A DNA stretch of 64,000 bases from Pseudomonas entomophila (GTDB lineage Bacteria > Pseudomonadota > Gammaproteobacteria > Pseudomonadales > Pseudomonadaceae): assembly GCF_013523165.1 (NCBI RefSeq), contig NZ_JAAMQI010000001.1, positions 1 to 64,000 on the forward strand, in the 5' to 3' direction. This document shows, piece by piece, positions 18,970 through 27,019 of the stretch; position 1 is the first letter of the stretch, and every line of letters begins with the position of its first letter. The notes beneath the pieces were generated by a model. The model worked only from the letters and a program-made list of their open reading frames with translations. It was not told the origin of the DNA and ran no database searches. Position numbers and translations under genes: made by a program.

Positions 18970-20181
18970 ATGACGACTGAAGGTCTACGTGTTCTGGTGC
19001 TCGAACCTCATGGTTTCCGGCGTGCGGTCGCCGTGCGGACCTTCGAGCGTCTGGGCTGCGCCGACGTCCTGCAAGCCACCGTGGCCAGCGATGCGCTGGC
19101 CGTGCTGCGACGCATCGGCGGTGTCGACGTGGTCGCGTGCGATGTGCGCGACGACAGCGACCGAGACATGGATGGTCTCGAGTTCATCCACTGGGTCGGT
19201 CACCACCGATTGGCCAAGGGCGTGCTGGTCAGTGGTTGCCTGGGGCCGAGCCTGCGGCGTGGCCTGCAAGGCATGGTCGAACAACTGGGCATGCAGTTTT
19301 TCGGCGACATCGAGCCCCCGTTGCCGCTCGATCCGTTGCGCCAGTGGTTGAATGCACCGTCACTGGTGGCGCCGGCGTTACCCCTGCCCGAACGTCTCTG
19401 GCCCGATGAAGATCAGGTGCGTCGAGCCCTGCAGGACGGTCAGTTCGTCGCTTGCTATTTCCCGATCTTCCAGTTGGCGACCGGGCGCATCGAAGCGGTC
19501 GAGCTGGTGACTCGGTGGCACCATCCGCTGCTGGGCATCCTGGCACCTGACCTCTTCTTGCCGGTGGTGGAGCGGTGCGGGTTGTTCGACGACGTCTGGA
19601 TGGCCATGCTCGAGCAGGGGTTGAGGCTGTACCAAGTGCTCAAGACCGAAGGGCGTTCATTGCACCTGTCGATGCGCCTGCATACCGCCCAGTTGAATGA
19701 TCGTCGGTTCTGCCTGCGGGTGTGTGCGCTGGTGCGTCGGTATGGGTGTCGACAGGGCCATCTATGCCTGGACCTGGCTGGCCGCGGGTTGTATCGATTG
19801 ACCGTGGTCGAGCAGGAGAACCTGCTGCGCCTGCGTCTGATCGGGTGCGAGCTGGGGCTGGCGGGGTTTGGCAGTGACAAGGGCAGCAGTCAACTGCTTT
19901 GCCAGTTGCCGTTCACGCAGATCCGGTTGGACGAGCAGTTCATCGAGGGCTTGCCCCATGAAGTGCGCTGTCGTGCGGTGGTGCATCATTGCCTGCGGCT
20001 GGCCGCCGAATTGCGTCAGCGCCTGACGGCGGTCGGGGTGAACACGGCCGAGCAGCATCTGGCCTTGTTGACCCTGGGGTGCGAAAGCGCCCAGGGCCTT
20101 TACCTGGCACCGCCGCTCGATCGCGAGGAGTTGCTCAGGCGAGTGCGCTGCGATCAGCGCCTCGACCCTGGCTGCGATTGA
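18970..20181 (+). CDS. Receiver-EAL protein with degenerate catalytic site (RocR/PvrR-like position)
   Basis: This 403-residue protein is two codons from the kinase stop. The receiver (residues 1-125) keeps a phospho-acceptor-like Asp58 (VACDVRDD), but has Glu12 alone where an acidic pair is expected and no clear conserved Lys. The EAL domain (about 145-390) retains the first Glu (TGRIEAVELVTRW) and AQGLYL. It has lost the Asn (LHLSM), the DDFGTG pair (LAGFGSD), the metal-binding LExTE (LDLAG), the Lys (IRLDEQ) and the AEGVE glutamates (AVGVNT). It is therefore probably a c-di-GMP-blind or binding-only adaptor rather than a phosphodiesterase. By context it would modulate the Roc-like relay. 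Confidence 0.85.
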   Translation: MTTEGLRVLVLEPHGFRRAVAVRTFERLGCADVLQATVASDALAVLRRIGGVDVVACDVRDDSDRDMDGLEFIHWVGHHRLAKGVLVSGCLGPSLRRGLQGMVEQLGMQFFGDIEPPLPLDPLRQWLNAPSLVAPALPLPERLWPDEDQVRRALQDGQFVACYFPIFQLATGRIEAVELVTRWHHPLLGILAPDLFLPVVERCGLFDDVWMAMLEQGLRLYQVLKTEGRSLHLSMRLHTAQLNDRRFCLRVCALVRRYGCRQGHLCLDLAGRGLYRLTVVEQENLLRLRLIGCELGLAGFGSDKGSSQLLCQLPFTQIRLDEQFIEGLPHEVRCRAVVHHCLRLAAELRQRLTAVGVNTAEQHLALLTLGCESAQGLYLAPPLDREELLRRVRCDQRLDPGCD

Positions 20182-20201
20182 GCAGGCGGCTCAGGCGTGG
20201 G

Positions 20202-20354
20202 TCATATGCGTCCGAGCAGCAACAACACCAGCAGCACGACCAGAATCACGCCGATGATGCCGGACGGGCCGTAGCCCCAGCTGCGCGAATGCGGGAATAC
20301 CGGTAAACCGCCCACCAACAGCAGAATCAGGATGATGATGAGGATCGTGGTCAT
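20202..20354 (-). CDS. DUF3309 small membrane protein
   Basis: This is a 50-residue protein starting [20 protein letters not shown] and containing [10 protein letters not shown] followed by a second hydrophobic run [15 protein letters not shown]. The central W-G-Y-G-P-S-G motif between two hydrophobic stretches is the DUF3309 signature. The ATG at 20354 is chosen over the longer upstream frame because it gives the exact family length. The function is unknown. It converges on the EAL gene. Confidence 0.85.
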   Translation of the reverse strand: MTTILIIILILLLVGGLPVFPHSRSWGYGPSGIIGVILVVLLVLLLLGRI

Positions 20355-20569
20355 GTCGAAGTCCTTGTGATGTCCAGGGGAAGCGGTACGAGGCCGCTTA
20401 CTCTTCCGACTGCCGTCGTGATGGGAAGATTCCATCGGAGTGCGTGCGAGAAAATGGCGCGCCAACGACTGATGGGGGTCGTCGCAGGTTGTCTGACCCA
20501 GGCGCGCACCTCGGCATCGCCCGTGACCCTCAGGTATGCTGCGCAGCGAATGTTCTGCAAGGGCGCATC

Positions 20570-20902
20570 ATGGTCAATTATTGCTGGTTCCTGCTGGCGG
20601 CGATTTTCGAAATCGCGGGCTGCTATGCCTTCTACCTGTGGTTGCGCCTGGGCAAGAGCGCCTGGTGGGTCGTACCGGCGCTGTTCAGCCTGACCTGTTT
20701 CGCACTGGTGCTGACGCGGGTCGAGGCTGCCTATGCCGGGCGGGCCTACGCCGCCTATGGAGGGATCTACATCGTCAGCTCGTTGGGTTGGCTGGCGCTG
20801 GTCGAGCGCGCGCGGCCGTTGGCCAGCGACTGGTGGGGCGCCTTGCTGTGCGTGATCGGCGCCAGCCTGATCGTGCTCGGCCCGCGCTTTCAGGCGTCCT
20901 GA
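20570..20902 (+). CDS. UPF0060 membrane protein YnfA
   Basis: This 110-residue protein has four hydrophobic helices: [20 protein letters not shown], the [18 protein letters not shown] helix, [21 protein letters not shown] and [19 protein letters not shown]. The EIxGCY and [11 protein letters not shown] motifs identify the UPF0060/YnfA family, a small multidrug-resistance-like fold. ATG 20570 has AAGGG upstream and gives the exact family length. The physiological substrate is not established. Confidence 0.92.
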   Translation: MVNYCWFLLAAIFEIAGCYAFYLWLRLGKSAWWVVPALFSLTCFALVLTRVEAAYAGRAYAAYGGIYIVSSLGWLALVERARPLASDWWGALLCVIGASLIVLGPRFQAS

Positions 20903-20978
20903 ATCCAGGCCTTTCAACGTCTTTGGCTGACACGATGTGGGCTCCATCGCTGACCGGGCAGAGCGTTTCACACCCTCT

Positions 20979-21043
20979 GTGGGAGCGGGCTTGCCCGCGA
21001 TGCAGGCGGTGATCGGCCGGACGCCATCGCGGGCAAGCCCGCC
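20979..21043. repeat. Inverted pair of family 2 REP repeats
   Basis: 'tgtgggagcgggcttgcccg' at 20979 and its inverse 'catcgcgggcaagcccgcc' ending at 21043 flank about 20 bases. The same unit is found in inverted pair form at 30021-30115. 'gggagcgggcttgcccgcga' is a widespread Pseudomonas intergenic repeat core. Confidence 0.8.
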
Positions 21044-21092
21044 CTGATAGAACATGAGTTAAATTGTTGATTTTAAAGGAATTAATTACAGA

Positions 21093-21140
21093 GCTTTGTG
21101 GGCCCTGCGGGCCCAATCGCGGCACAGGGGCCGCTCCTAC
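21093..21140 (-). repeat. REP-type repeat, family 1
   Basis: 'ggccctgcgggcccaatcgc' followed by 'ggcacaggggccgctcctac' is a leftward copy of the family seen at 131-167 and 6931-7069, with a few substitutions. Confidence 0.75.
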
Positions 21141-21432
21141 ACCCACCGCAGTGGCACAGGCAATCGCGGTCCCATGTATGCGGCCCCTGCCGGGGCGCCG
21201 GACCGGCCGCGATGGGCCGCAAAGCGGCCCCAGAAATCGATCAGCAACACAGCATCTGAGCACTGCCAGCTATCGCCATGTTCTCTGCGCGACAGCGCGG
21301 CGCCAAGGCGGCGGGCGGACTCCCACAGGATGGACTGTGCGTGCCCGTATCGAGCCGGTTGATCTATGGATACGACAACGACCCTGTCGTGGCGCTTTTC
21401 CGAGGATGTCGAAAAGCCTGGCCTCCTGAGCC

Positions 21433-21660
21433 TTATTCCAACAGCTCCTTGGGCACGTCGTGACGGGCCAGCAGTTGGCATTGCTGGCTTTCCGGGTCGA
21501 AGAGGATGAACGCCTGGCTCTTGGCCAGCGCTTGCCTGACCCGCAGCACTCGCGTCTGCAGCGGCGTGTCGTCGCCATTGTCGGTTCCGTCGCGGGTGAC
21601 GAAGTCCTCGATCAGGCGGGTCAGGGTGTCGGCTTCGAGCTGGTCGTAGGGAATGAGCAT
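21433..21660 (-). CDS. YheU family protein (UPF0270)
   Basis: This is a 75-residue cytoplasmic protein starting MLIPYDQLEADTLTRLIEDFVTRDGTD, the strongly conserved opening of the YheU/UPF0270 family. A basic middle (RVLRVRQALAKSQAFILFD) and an LLARHDVPKELLE tail follow. Length matches the family. The function is unknown. It lies downstream of the NAGGN operon in the same direction but is separated from it by a hairpin. Confidence 0.92.
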   Translation of the reverse strand: MLIPYDQLEADTLTRLIEDFVTRDGTDNGDDTPLQTRVLRVRQALAKSQAFILFDPESQQCQLLARHDVPKELLE

Positions 21661-21713
21661 GAGAAGATCGTCCGGTTCAGGTCAGACGATAGTACGTCAA
21701 ATGTAGGAAGAAG

Positions 21714-21735
21714 AGGGGGCTCGACGCTGCCCCCT
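21714..21735 (-). terminator. Terminator of the NAGGN operon
   Basis: Read on the minus strand, a 7-base-pair stem agggggc/gccccct with an 8-base loop lies 10 bases after the peptidase stop. It is followed by a pyrimidine-rich cttcttcc run. Confidence 0.55.
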
Positions 21736-21745
21736 TCCTGTGCGG

Positions 21746-22939
21746 TCAGTGCGAATCGGCCTTGTGGCCCAGCAGGCTGTCCACGGCCGGTACGCGTGTC
21801 TCGCTTTCCATCTGCGTGTCGTGTTCCAGTTGGTGACTGAACTGTTCGAGGGACGCGGTGGATGGATGCGAGTCGCTGGCGAACACCGGCGGGCTCATCA
21901 GGTACGCCCCCAGCAGACGGCTCAAGGCGGCCAGGCTGTCGATGTGCGTGCGCTCGTACCCATGCGTGGCATCGCAGCCGAACGCCACCAGGGCCGTCCG
22001 GATGTCGTGGCCCGCCGTCACCGCCGAGTGGGCGTCGCTGTAGTAGTAGCGGAACAGGTCACGGCGCACCGGCACCTCGTGTTCGCCTGCCAGCTTCAGC
22101 AGGTGGCGGGACAGGTGATAGTCGTAAGGGCCCGAGGAGTCCTGCATGGCCACGCTGACGGCATGTTCGCTGGACGCCTGGCCCGGCGCCACGGGCGCGA
22201 TGTCGATGCCGACGAACTCGCTGACGTCCCAGGGCAGGGCGCCCGCTGCGCCGGAGCCGGTCTCTTCGGTGATGGTGAACAGCGGATGGCAGTCGATCAG
22301 CGGCTGCTGACCACTTTCCACCACGGCCTTGAGCGCGGCCAACAGCGCTGCGACGCCGGCCTTGTCGTCCAGGTGACGGGCGCTGATGTGGCCGCTTTCG
22401 GTGAACTCGGGCAAGGGGTCGAAGGCCACGAAGTCGCCCACGCCCACCCCCAGGGACTCGCAGTCGGCGCGGGTGGCGCAGTAGGCGTCCAGGCGCACTT
22501 CGACATGGTCCCAGCTGATGGGCATCTGGTCGATGGCGGTGTTGAAGGCGTGACCACTGGCCATCAGGGGCAGCACGCTGCCACGGAACACGCCGGCGTC
22601 GGTGAAGACGCTGACGCGACTGCCTTCGGCGAAGCGGCTCGACCAGCAGCCGACGGGGGCCAGGGCCAGGCGACCATTGTCCATGAGTTGACGCACGCTG
22701 GCGCCGATGGTGTCCAGGTGCGCGGAGACGGCGCGGTCCGGGGAGCTCTGCCGGCCCTTGAGGGTGGCGCGGATGGTGCCACGCCGGGTCAGCTCGTAGG
22801 GAATGCCGAGTTCTTCCAGGCGCTCGGCGACATAGCGCACGATGGTGTCGGTAAAGCCGGTCGGGCTGGGGATGGCGAGCATCTCCAGCAGCACCTTGCG
22901 CAGGTAGTCCAGGTCGGGTTCCAAGGTCGGGTCAGGCAT
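21746..22939 (-). CDS. M42-type peptidase of the NAGGN osmolyte cluster
   Basis: This 397-residue metallopeptidase-like protein is encoded last in the NAGGN operon. M18/M20/M42-type metal-binding motifs are visible: SAHLDTIGASV, HLDDKAGVAALLAAL, TITEETGSGA and a late YYSDAHSAV region. It belongs to the peptidase subfamily that co-occurs with asnO and ngg, but its role in osmolyte synthesis or turnover is not established; cleavage of the dipeptide is a guess. The ATG at 22939 has GGAG upstream and lies 16 bases after the synthetase stop. Confidence 0.88.
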   Translation of the reverse strand: MPDPTLEPDLDYLRKVLLEMLAIPSPTGFTDTIVRYVAERLEELGIPYELTRRGTIRATLKGRQSSPDRAVSAHLDTIGASVRQLMDNGRLALAPVGCWSSRFAEGSRVSVFTDAGVFRGSVLPLMASGHAFNTAIDQMPISWDHVEVRLDAYCATRADCESLGVGVGDFVAFDPLPEFTESGHISARHLDDKAGVAALLAALKAVVESGQQPLIDCHPLFTITEETGSGAAGALPWDVSEFVGIDIAPVAPGQASSEHAVSVAMQDSSGPYDYHLSRHLLKLAGEHEVPVRRDLFRYYYSDAHSAVTAGHDIRTALVAFGCDATHGYERTHIDSLAALSRLLGAYLMSPPVFASDSHPSTASLEQFSHQLEHDTQMESETRVPAVDSLLGHKADSH

Positions 22940-22954
22940 GCACGCTCCTTCGGG

Positions 22955-24700
22955 TCAGGTGATCGAACGACTGTGCGGGAACAGCAAGTCAACGAAACGT
23001 TCGGCGGTGGGTTGCGGTTCATGGTTGGCCAGGCCAGCGCGTTCGTTGGCTTCGATGAACACGTAGTCAGGCTGGTCGGCAGCGCGGACCATCAGGTCCA
23101 GGCCGACCACGGGAATGTCCAGGGCGCGGGCCGCACGGGTGGCTGCCTCGGCGAGCACCGGGTGCAGCCGCTCGGTGACGTCCTCGAGTACGCCACCGGT
23201 GTGCAGGTTGGCGGTGCGCCGTACGTTCAGGCGTTGGCCGTTGGCCAGGACGTGGTCGTAGTCCAGGCCGGCGTCGCGCAAGGTGCGTTCGGTTTCCTCG
23301 TCCATCGGAATGCGGCTCTCGCCTCCGGTGGCCGCCTGGCGACGTCGGCTCTGTGCTTCGATCAGGGCCTTGATGGTGTGAGTGCCGTCGCCGATCACCT
23401 GGGCTGGATGGCGCACGGCGGCGGCCACCACGTCATGACCGATGACCACGATGCGCAGGTCCAGGCCCGGGTGGTAGCTTTCCAGCAGCACGCGGCTGTC
23501 GAAGCGTCGGGCCTGTTCGATGGCCTGGGTCAGCTCGTCCACGCGCGTGATGTTGACGGCGACGCCTTGGCCTTGTTCGCCATCGACCGGCTTGACCACG
23601 ATCGCGCCATGCTGTTCGAGGAATGCCAGGTCCTCCTCGGGATCGCCTGCCAACTGCTGCGCCGGCACGTTCAGGCCGACCCCATGCAGGGCCTGGCGGG
23701 TCAGGCGCTTGTCCTGGCACAGGGTCATGCTCACGGCGCTGGTCAGGTCGCTCAGCGACTCGCGGCAGCGCACGCGACGCCCGCCCAGGCTCAAGGTGAA
23801 CAGGCCCGCCTCAGCGTCGTCGACCTGCACCTCGATACCACGGCGGAACGCCTCGTCGACGATGATGCGGGCATAGGGGTTGAGCTTGGCCTCCGGGCCT
23901 GGGCCGAGGAACAAGGGCTGGTTGATGCCGTTCTTGCGCTTGACCGCGAAGGTCGGCAGGTTGCGGAACCCCAGCTTGGTATAGAGGCGCTTGGCCTGGC
24001 GGTTGTCGTGCAGCACCGACAGGTCCAGGTAGGCCAGGCCGCGGCTCATGAAGTGCTCGACCAGATGGCGCACCAGCACCTCGCCCACGCCCGGCCGCGT
24101 GCAGTGCGGGTCCACGGCCAGGCACCAGAGGCTGCAGCCGTGCTCGGGGTCGTCGAAGGCCTTGCTGTGGTTCAGGCCCATGACGCTGCCGATGATCGCC
24201 TGGGTGTCCTCGTCTTCGGCCAGCCAGTACACCGGGCCACCCTGATGGCGAGGCGTCAGCCGCTCCGGGTCGATCGGCAGCATGCCGCGTGCCTGGTACA
24301 AGGTGTTGATCGCCTGCCAGTCGCTGTCGACTTGCGCGCGGCGAATGCGGAAGCCGCGAAACACGCGCTGGGCCGGCCGGTAGTCGGTGAACCACAGGCG
24401 CAGGGTATCGGACGGGTCCAGGAACAGTTGCTGGGGCGAATAGGCCAGTACCTGCTGCGGCGCGGCAACGTACAGCGCGATGTCGCGCTCACCCGGTTGC
24501 TCATCGAGCAGGGCCTGCGCCAGGTTGGCCGGGCTCGGATACGTGTGCCCGATCAGCAGCCGCCCCCAGCCACAATGCACGGCGCGCGGATGGTGATGGG
24601 GCTCGCTGCCGTCCTCGGCCAGCCGCGCCTGCAGGCGTTCATAGGACGGAGTCTGGCCGCGGAGCAGGCGTTGGCCGTAGGACGTTTCGTGGGGTTTCAT
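22955..24700 (-). CDS. ngg: N-acetylglutaminylglutamine synthetase (GNAT plus ATP-grasp)
   Basis: This 581-residue bifunctional enzyme builds N-acetylglutaminylglutamine, the precursor of the osmoprotectant NAGGN. The N-terminal half contains a GNAT acetyltransferase (about 100-280; VDPHCTRPGVGEVLVRHLVEH). The C-terminal half is an ATP-grasp ligase (about 300-575) with FLEQHGAIVVKPVDGEQGQG, the lysine/glycine loop, and VFIEANERAGLANHEP near the metal site. It is separated by three bases from the upstream asnO stop and followed closely by the peptidase. Motifs, size and gene order all match the known Pseudomonas/Sinorhizobium system. Confidence 0.93.
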   Translation of the reverse strand: MKPHETSYGQRLLRGQTPSYERLQARLAEDGSEPHHHPRAVHCGWGRLLIGHTYPSPANLAQALLDEQPGERDIALYVAAPQQVLAYSPQQLFLDPSDTLRLWFTDYRPAQRVFRGFRIRRAQVDSDWQAINTLYQARGMLPIDPERLTPRHQGGPVYWLAEDEDTQAIIGSVMGLNHSKAFDDPEHGCSLWCLAVDPHCTRPGVGEVLVRHLVEHFMSRGLAYLDLSVLHDNRQAKRLYTKLGFRNLPTFAVKRKNGINQPLFLGPGPEAKLNPYARIIVDEAFRRGIEVQVDDAEAGLFTLSLGGRRVRCRESLSDLTSAVSMTLCQDKRLTRQALHGVGLNVPAQQLAGDPEEDLAFLEQHGAIVVKPVDGEQGQGVAVNITRVDELTQAIEQARRFDSRVLLESYHPGLDLRIVVIGHDVVAAAVRHPAQVIGDGTHTIKALIEAQSRRRQAATGGESRIPMDEETERTLRDAGLDYDHVLANGQRLNVRRTANLHTGGVLEDVTERLHPVLAEAATRAARALDIPVVGLDLMVRAADQPDYVFIEANERAGLANHEPQPTAERFVDLLFPHSRSIT

Positions 24701-24703
24701 CGA

Positions 24704-26491
24704 TCAGAGTCCTTGCTCGCTGAGCCACAGGTTCAGCGCCGCCAGTTGCCAGAGCTTGGAGCCGCGCAACGGCGTGAGCTGGCCCTGGGGGTTGCTCAGC
24801 AGGGTGTCGAGCATGGCCGGTTCGAACAGGCCGCGGTCCTGGCTCGGGTCGGTCAGCAGATCGCGTACCCAGCCCAGTGTGGCACCTTCGAGGTGCTTGA
24901 GGCCGGGAACCGGGAAATAGCCTTTCTTGCGGTCGATGACCTCGTGAGGGATCACGCGACGTGCCGCTTCCTTGAGGACCTGCTTGCCGCCGTCGGGCAG
25001 CTTGAAGCGTGCCGGAATGCGCGCCGACAGCTCCGCCAGCCGGTAGTCGAGAAACGGCGTACGCGCTTCCAGGCCCCAGGCCATGGTCATGTTGTCCACA
25101 CGCTTGACCGGGTCGTCGACCAGCATCACCGTGCTATCCAGGCGCAAGGCCTTGTCCACGGCCGCGTCGGCGCCGGGCTTGGCGAAGTGTTCGCGGACGA
25201 AGTCGCCGGCGGCGTCATAGTCGAGTGCCCAGGGCGCCTTGACCGTCTGCCGGTACTCGTCGTAGCTGCGATCGAAGAAGGCTGCGCGGTAGGCGGCATA
25301 GGGGTCGGCAGCGCCATCGACCTGCGGATACCAATGATAGCCGGCGAACAGTTCGTCGGCCCCCTGGCCGCTCTGCACGCCCTTGCAGTGCTTGGCCACC
25401 TCACGCGAGAGCAGGTAGAAGGCAATGCAGTCATGGCTGACCATCGGCTCGCTCATCGCACGGAACGCGGCCGGCAACTGGTCGATGATTTCGTGTTCGG
25501 CAATGCGCAGCTGGTGGTGCCGGGTGCCGTAGTGGCGGGCGATCAGGTCCGAATACTGGAACTCGTCGCCCCGCTCGCCACCGGCATCCTCGAACCCGAT
25601 GGAGAAGGTCGACAGGTCGTCCACGCCGACGTCACGCAGCAAGCCGACCAGCAGGCTGGAGTCGACACCGCCGGACAGCAGCACGCCGACGTCGATCGCT
25701 GCGCGCTGGCGGATGGCCACGGCATCGCGGGTCGCATCGAGCACGCGGTCGGTCCAGTCTTCCAAGGTCAGGTGCTGCTCATCGGCGTTGGGGCCATAGT
25801 TCAGCGACCACCAGGTCTTCTGCTCGACCTGGCCATGGGCGTCGATGCGCATCCAGGTGGCCGGTTCGAGCTTCTGCACGTTGGCCAGCAGCGTGCGTGG
25901 CGCCGGCACCACGGCGTGGAAGTTCAGGTAGTGGTTCAGCGCCACCGGGTCGAGCATCGGGTCGATGTCGCCGCCCTTGAGCAGCGCCGGCAGGCTGGAG
26001 GCGAAGCGCAGGCGCTCACCGTTACGCGACAGGTACAAGGGCTTGACGCCCAGGCGGTCACGGGCCAGGAACAGGCGCTGGGTGTCGCGCTCCCACACGG
26101 CGAAGGCGAACATGCCGTTGAGCTTGGGCAACAGCGCCTCGCCCCAGGCGTGGTAGCCCTTGAGCAGCACTTCGGTGTCACCGTCGGAGTGGAAGGCGTA
26201 GCCCAGGGCCTGCAGCTCTTCGCGCAGCTCAGGGAAGTTGTAGATGGCGCCGTTGAACGCCAGTGCCAGGCCCAAGTGGCCATCGGTCATCGGCTGCGCC
26301 GACCCGTCGGACAAGTCCATGATCTTCAGGCGCCGATGGCCGAGCGCGACGGGCCCTTGGCTATGGAACCCCCAGGCATCCGGGCCACGTGGCGCCAGGT
26401 GATGGGTGATCCGCTCCACGGCAGCGAGGTCCGCCGGACGTGGGGCTTGGTTGAAGGGGGTGAAGCGCAACTCGCCAGCTAATCCGCACAT
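24704..26491 (-). CDS. asnO: N-acetylglutaminylglutamine amidotransferase (AsnB-like)
   Basis: This 595-residue class II glutamine amidotransferase amidates N-acetylglutaminylglutamine to NAGGN. It starts MCGLAGELRF, with Cys2 as the glutaminase nucleophile, followed by HHLAPRGPDAWGF, LGHRRLKIMDLSDG and AFNGAIYNFPELREEL. The C-terminal asparagine-synthetase domain has the ATP pyrophosphatase loop LLSGGVDSSLL and SGQGADELFAGYHWY. It heads the three-gene osmolyte operon, preceded by an AAGGA site and a leader with two hairpins. NAGGN is a hyperosmotic-stress solute, so osmotic induction is expected. Confidence 0.93.
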   Translation of the reverse strand: MCGLAGELRFTPFNQAPRPADLAAVERITHHLAPRGPDAWGFHSQGPVALGHRRLKIMDLSDGSAQPMTDGHLGLALAFNGAIYNFPELREELQALGYAFHSDGDTEVLLKGYHAWGEALLPKLNGMFAFAVWERDTQRLFLARDRLGVKPLYLSRNGERLRFASSLPALLKGGDIDPMLDPVALNHYLNFHAVVPAPRTLLANVQKLEPATWMRIDAHGQVEQKTWWSLNYGPNADEQHLTLEDWTDRVLDATRDAVAIRQRAAIDVGVLLSGGVDSSLLVGLLRDVGVDDLSTFSIGFEDAGGERGDEFQYSDLIARHYGTRHHQLRIAEHEIIDQLPAAFRAMSEPMVSHDCIAFYLLSREVAKHCKGVQSGQGADELFAGYHWYPQVDGAADPYAAYRAAFFDRSYDEYRQTVKAPWALDYDAAGDFVREHFAKPGADAAVDKALRLDSTVMLVDDPVKRVDNMTMAWGLEARTPFLDYRLAELSARIPARFKLPDGGKQVLKEAARRVIPHEVIDRKKGYFPVPGLKHLEGATLGWVRDLLTDPSQDRGLFEPAMLDTLLSNPQGQLTPLRGSKLWQLAALNLWLSEQGL

Positions 26492-26521
26492 AAGTCCTTA
26501 CCGGTTTTTCCGTTGGGGAAG

Positions 26522-26593
26522 GTGCTCCAACGTGGAGCACTCAGGTAGTGACCTGAAGCGGTTGCCGAGAGTTTTAGAGCGTTTGGTTATATA
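26522..26593 (-). promoter_or_regulatory. Leader and probable promoter of the NAGGN operon
   Basis: On the minus strand a TATATA element (26588-26593) in the context TCTATATAACC could be a -10 box of sigma70/RpoS type; no clear -35 is seen. Between it and asnO lie two perfect hairpins: TCAGGT/ACCTGA with a 4-base loop (26541-26556) and GTGCTCCA/TGGAGCAC with a 3-base loop (26522-26540). The second ends 30 bases before the ATG. The structured leader may sense or modulate osmotic expression. Confidence 0.45.
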
Positions 26594-26656
26594 GACAGAT
26601 GGTGAGGCCCTGACTGGCCTGCAGGCGTTCGTCGTGGCGCGGTGGTGAAGCGGGAC

Positions 26657-27016
26657 TTACCGACGGGTTTTCTGACGCAGGATGTAGACCGTGACGCCGA
26701 TCGCACTGATCAGCATGAACACCCGTGCCCACGGCACGGGCACCAGGTAGCATGACAGGGCGATGCTCGCCCACATCAGGCCGATGGCCCAGGCCTTGCC
26801 TTTGAGTGGAATGCCTTCGCCGTCCAGGTAACCCCGGATCCAGGGCCCCAGGCGAGGGTGTTCGATCAGCCAGGTGTGAAAACGCGGCGAGCTTCGGGCG
26901 AAGCAGGCCGCGGCCAGTAGCAGGAACGGGGTGGTGGGCAGCAGCGGCAGTGCGATGCCGATCACCCCCAGCGCGACGCTGAGCCAGCCCAGGGCCAGCA
27001 GCAGGTAGCGCGTCAC
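26657..27016 (-). CDS. DUF454 inner-membrane protein, YbaN-like
   Basis: This 119-residue protein has two N-terminal hydrophobic helices around the DUF454 signature LGWLSVALGVIGIALPLLPTTPFLLLAAACFARSS, a basic middle (RGYLDGEGIPLKGKAWAIG) and a third/fourth helix (WASIALSCYLV, VFMLISAIGVTVYIL). It starts three bases after the stop of the upstream YecA-family gene and is probably co-transcribed with it. The function is unknown. Confidence 0.92.
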   Translation of the reverse strand: MTRYLLLALGWLSVALGVIGIALPLLPTTPFLLLAAACFARSSPRFHTWLIEHPRLGPWIRGYLDGEGIPLKGKAWAIGLMWASIALSCYLVPVPWARVFMLISAIGVTVYILRQKTRR

Positions 27017-27019
27017 GGA

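Larger units (their letters stand above)
20903..21432. other. Intergenic region rich in REP-type repeats, no gene seen
   Basis: About 530 bases between ynfA and yheU hold an inverted pair of family 2 repeats (20979-21043), a family 1 repeat (21093-21140) and a GC-rich palindromic stretch near 21180-21230 related to it. Short open frames here are repeat-derived and have no initiation signals. Confidence 0.7.

Noticed and set aside
20979..21230. Possible CRISPR or other regularly spaced array from repeated GC-rich units
   Set aside because: The units are inverted, differ in spacing and recur in several intergenic regions, which fits REP elements. No CRISPR array or cas gene is visible anywhere in the window.
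21740..26482. A 1580-codon open frame on the plus strand
   Set aside because: It is exactly antisense to the NAGGN operon (ngg, asnO, peptidase), is rich in V/H/Q/A typical of shadow frames in high-GC DNA, and has no recognisable domain or start signal.
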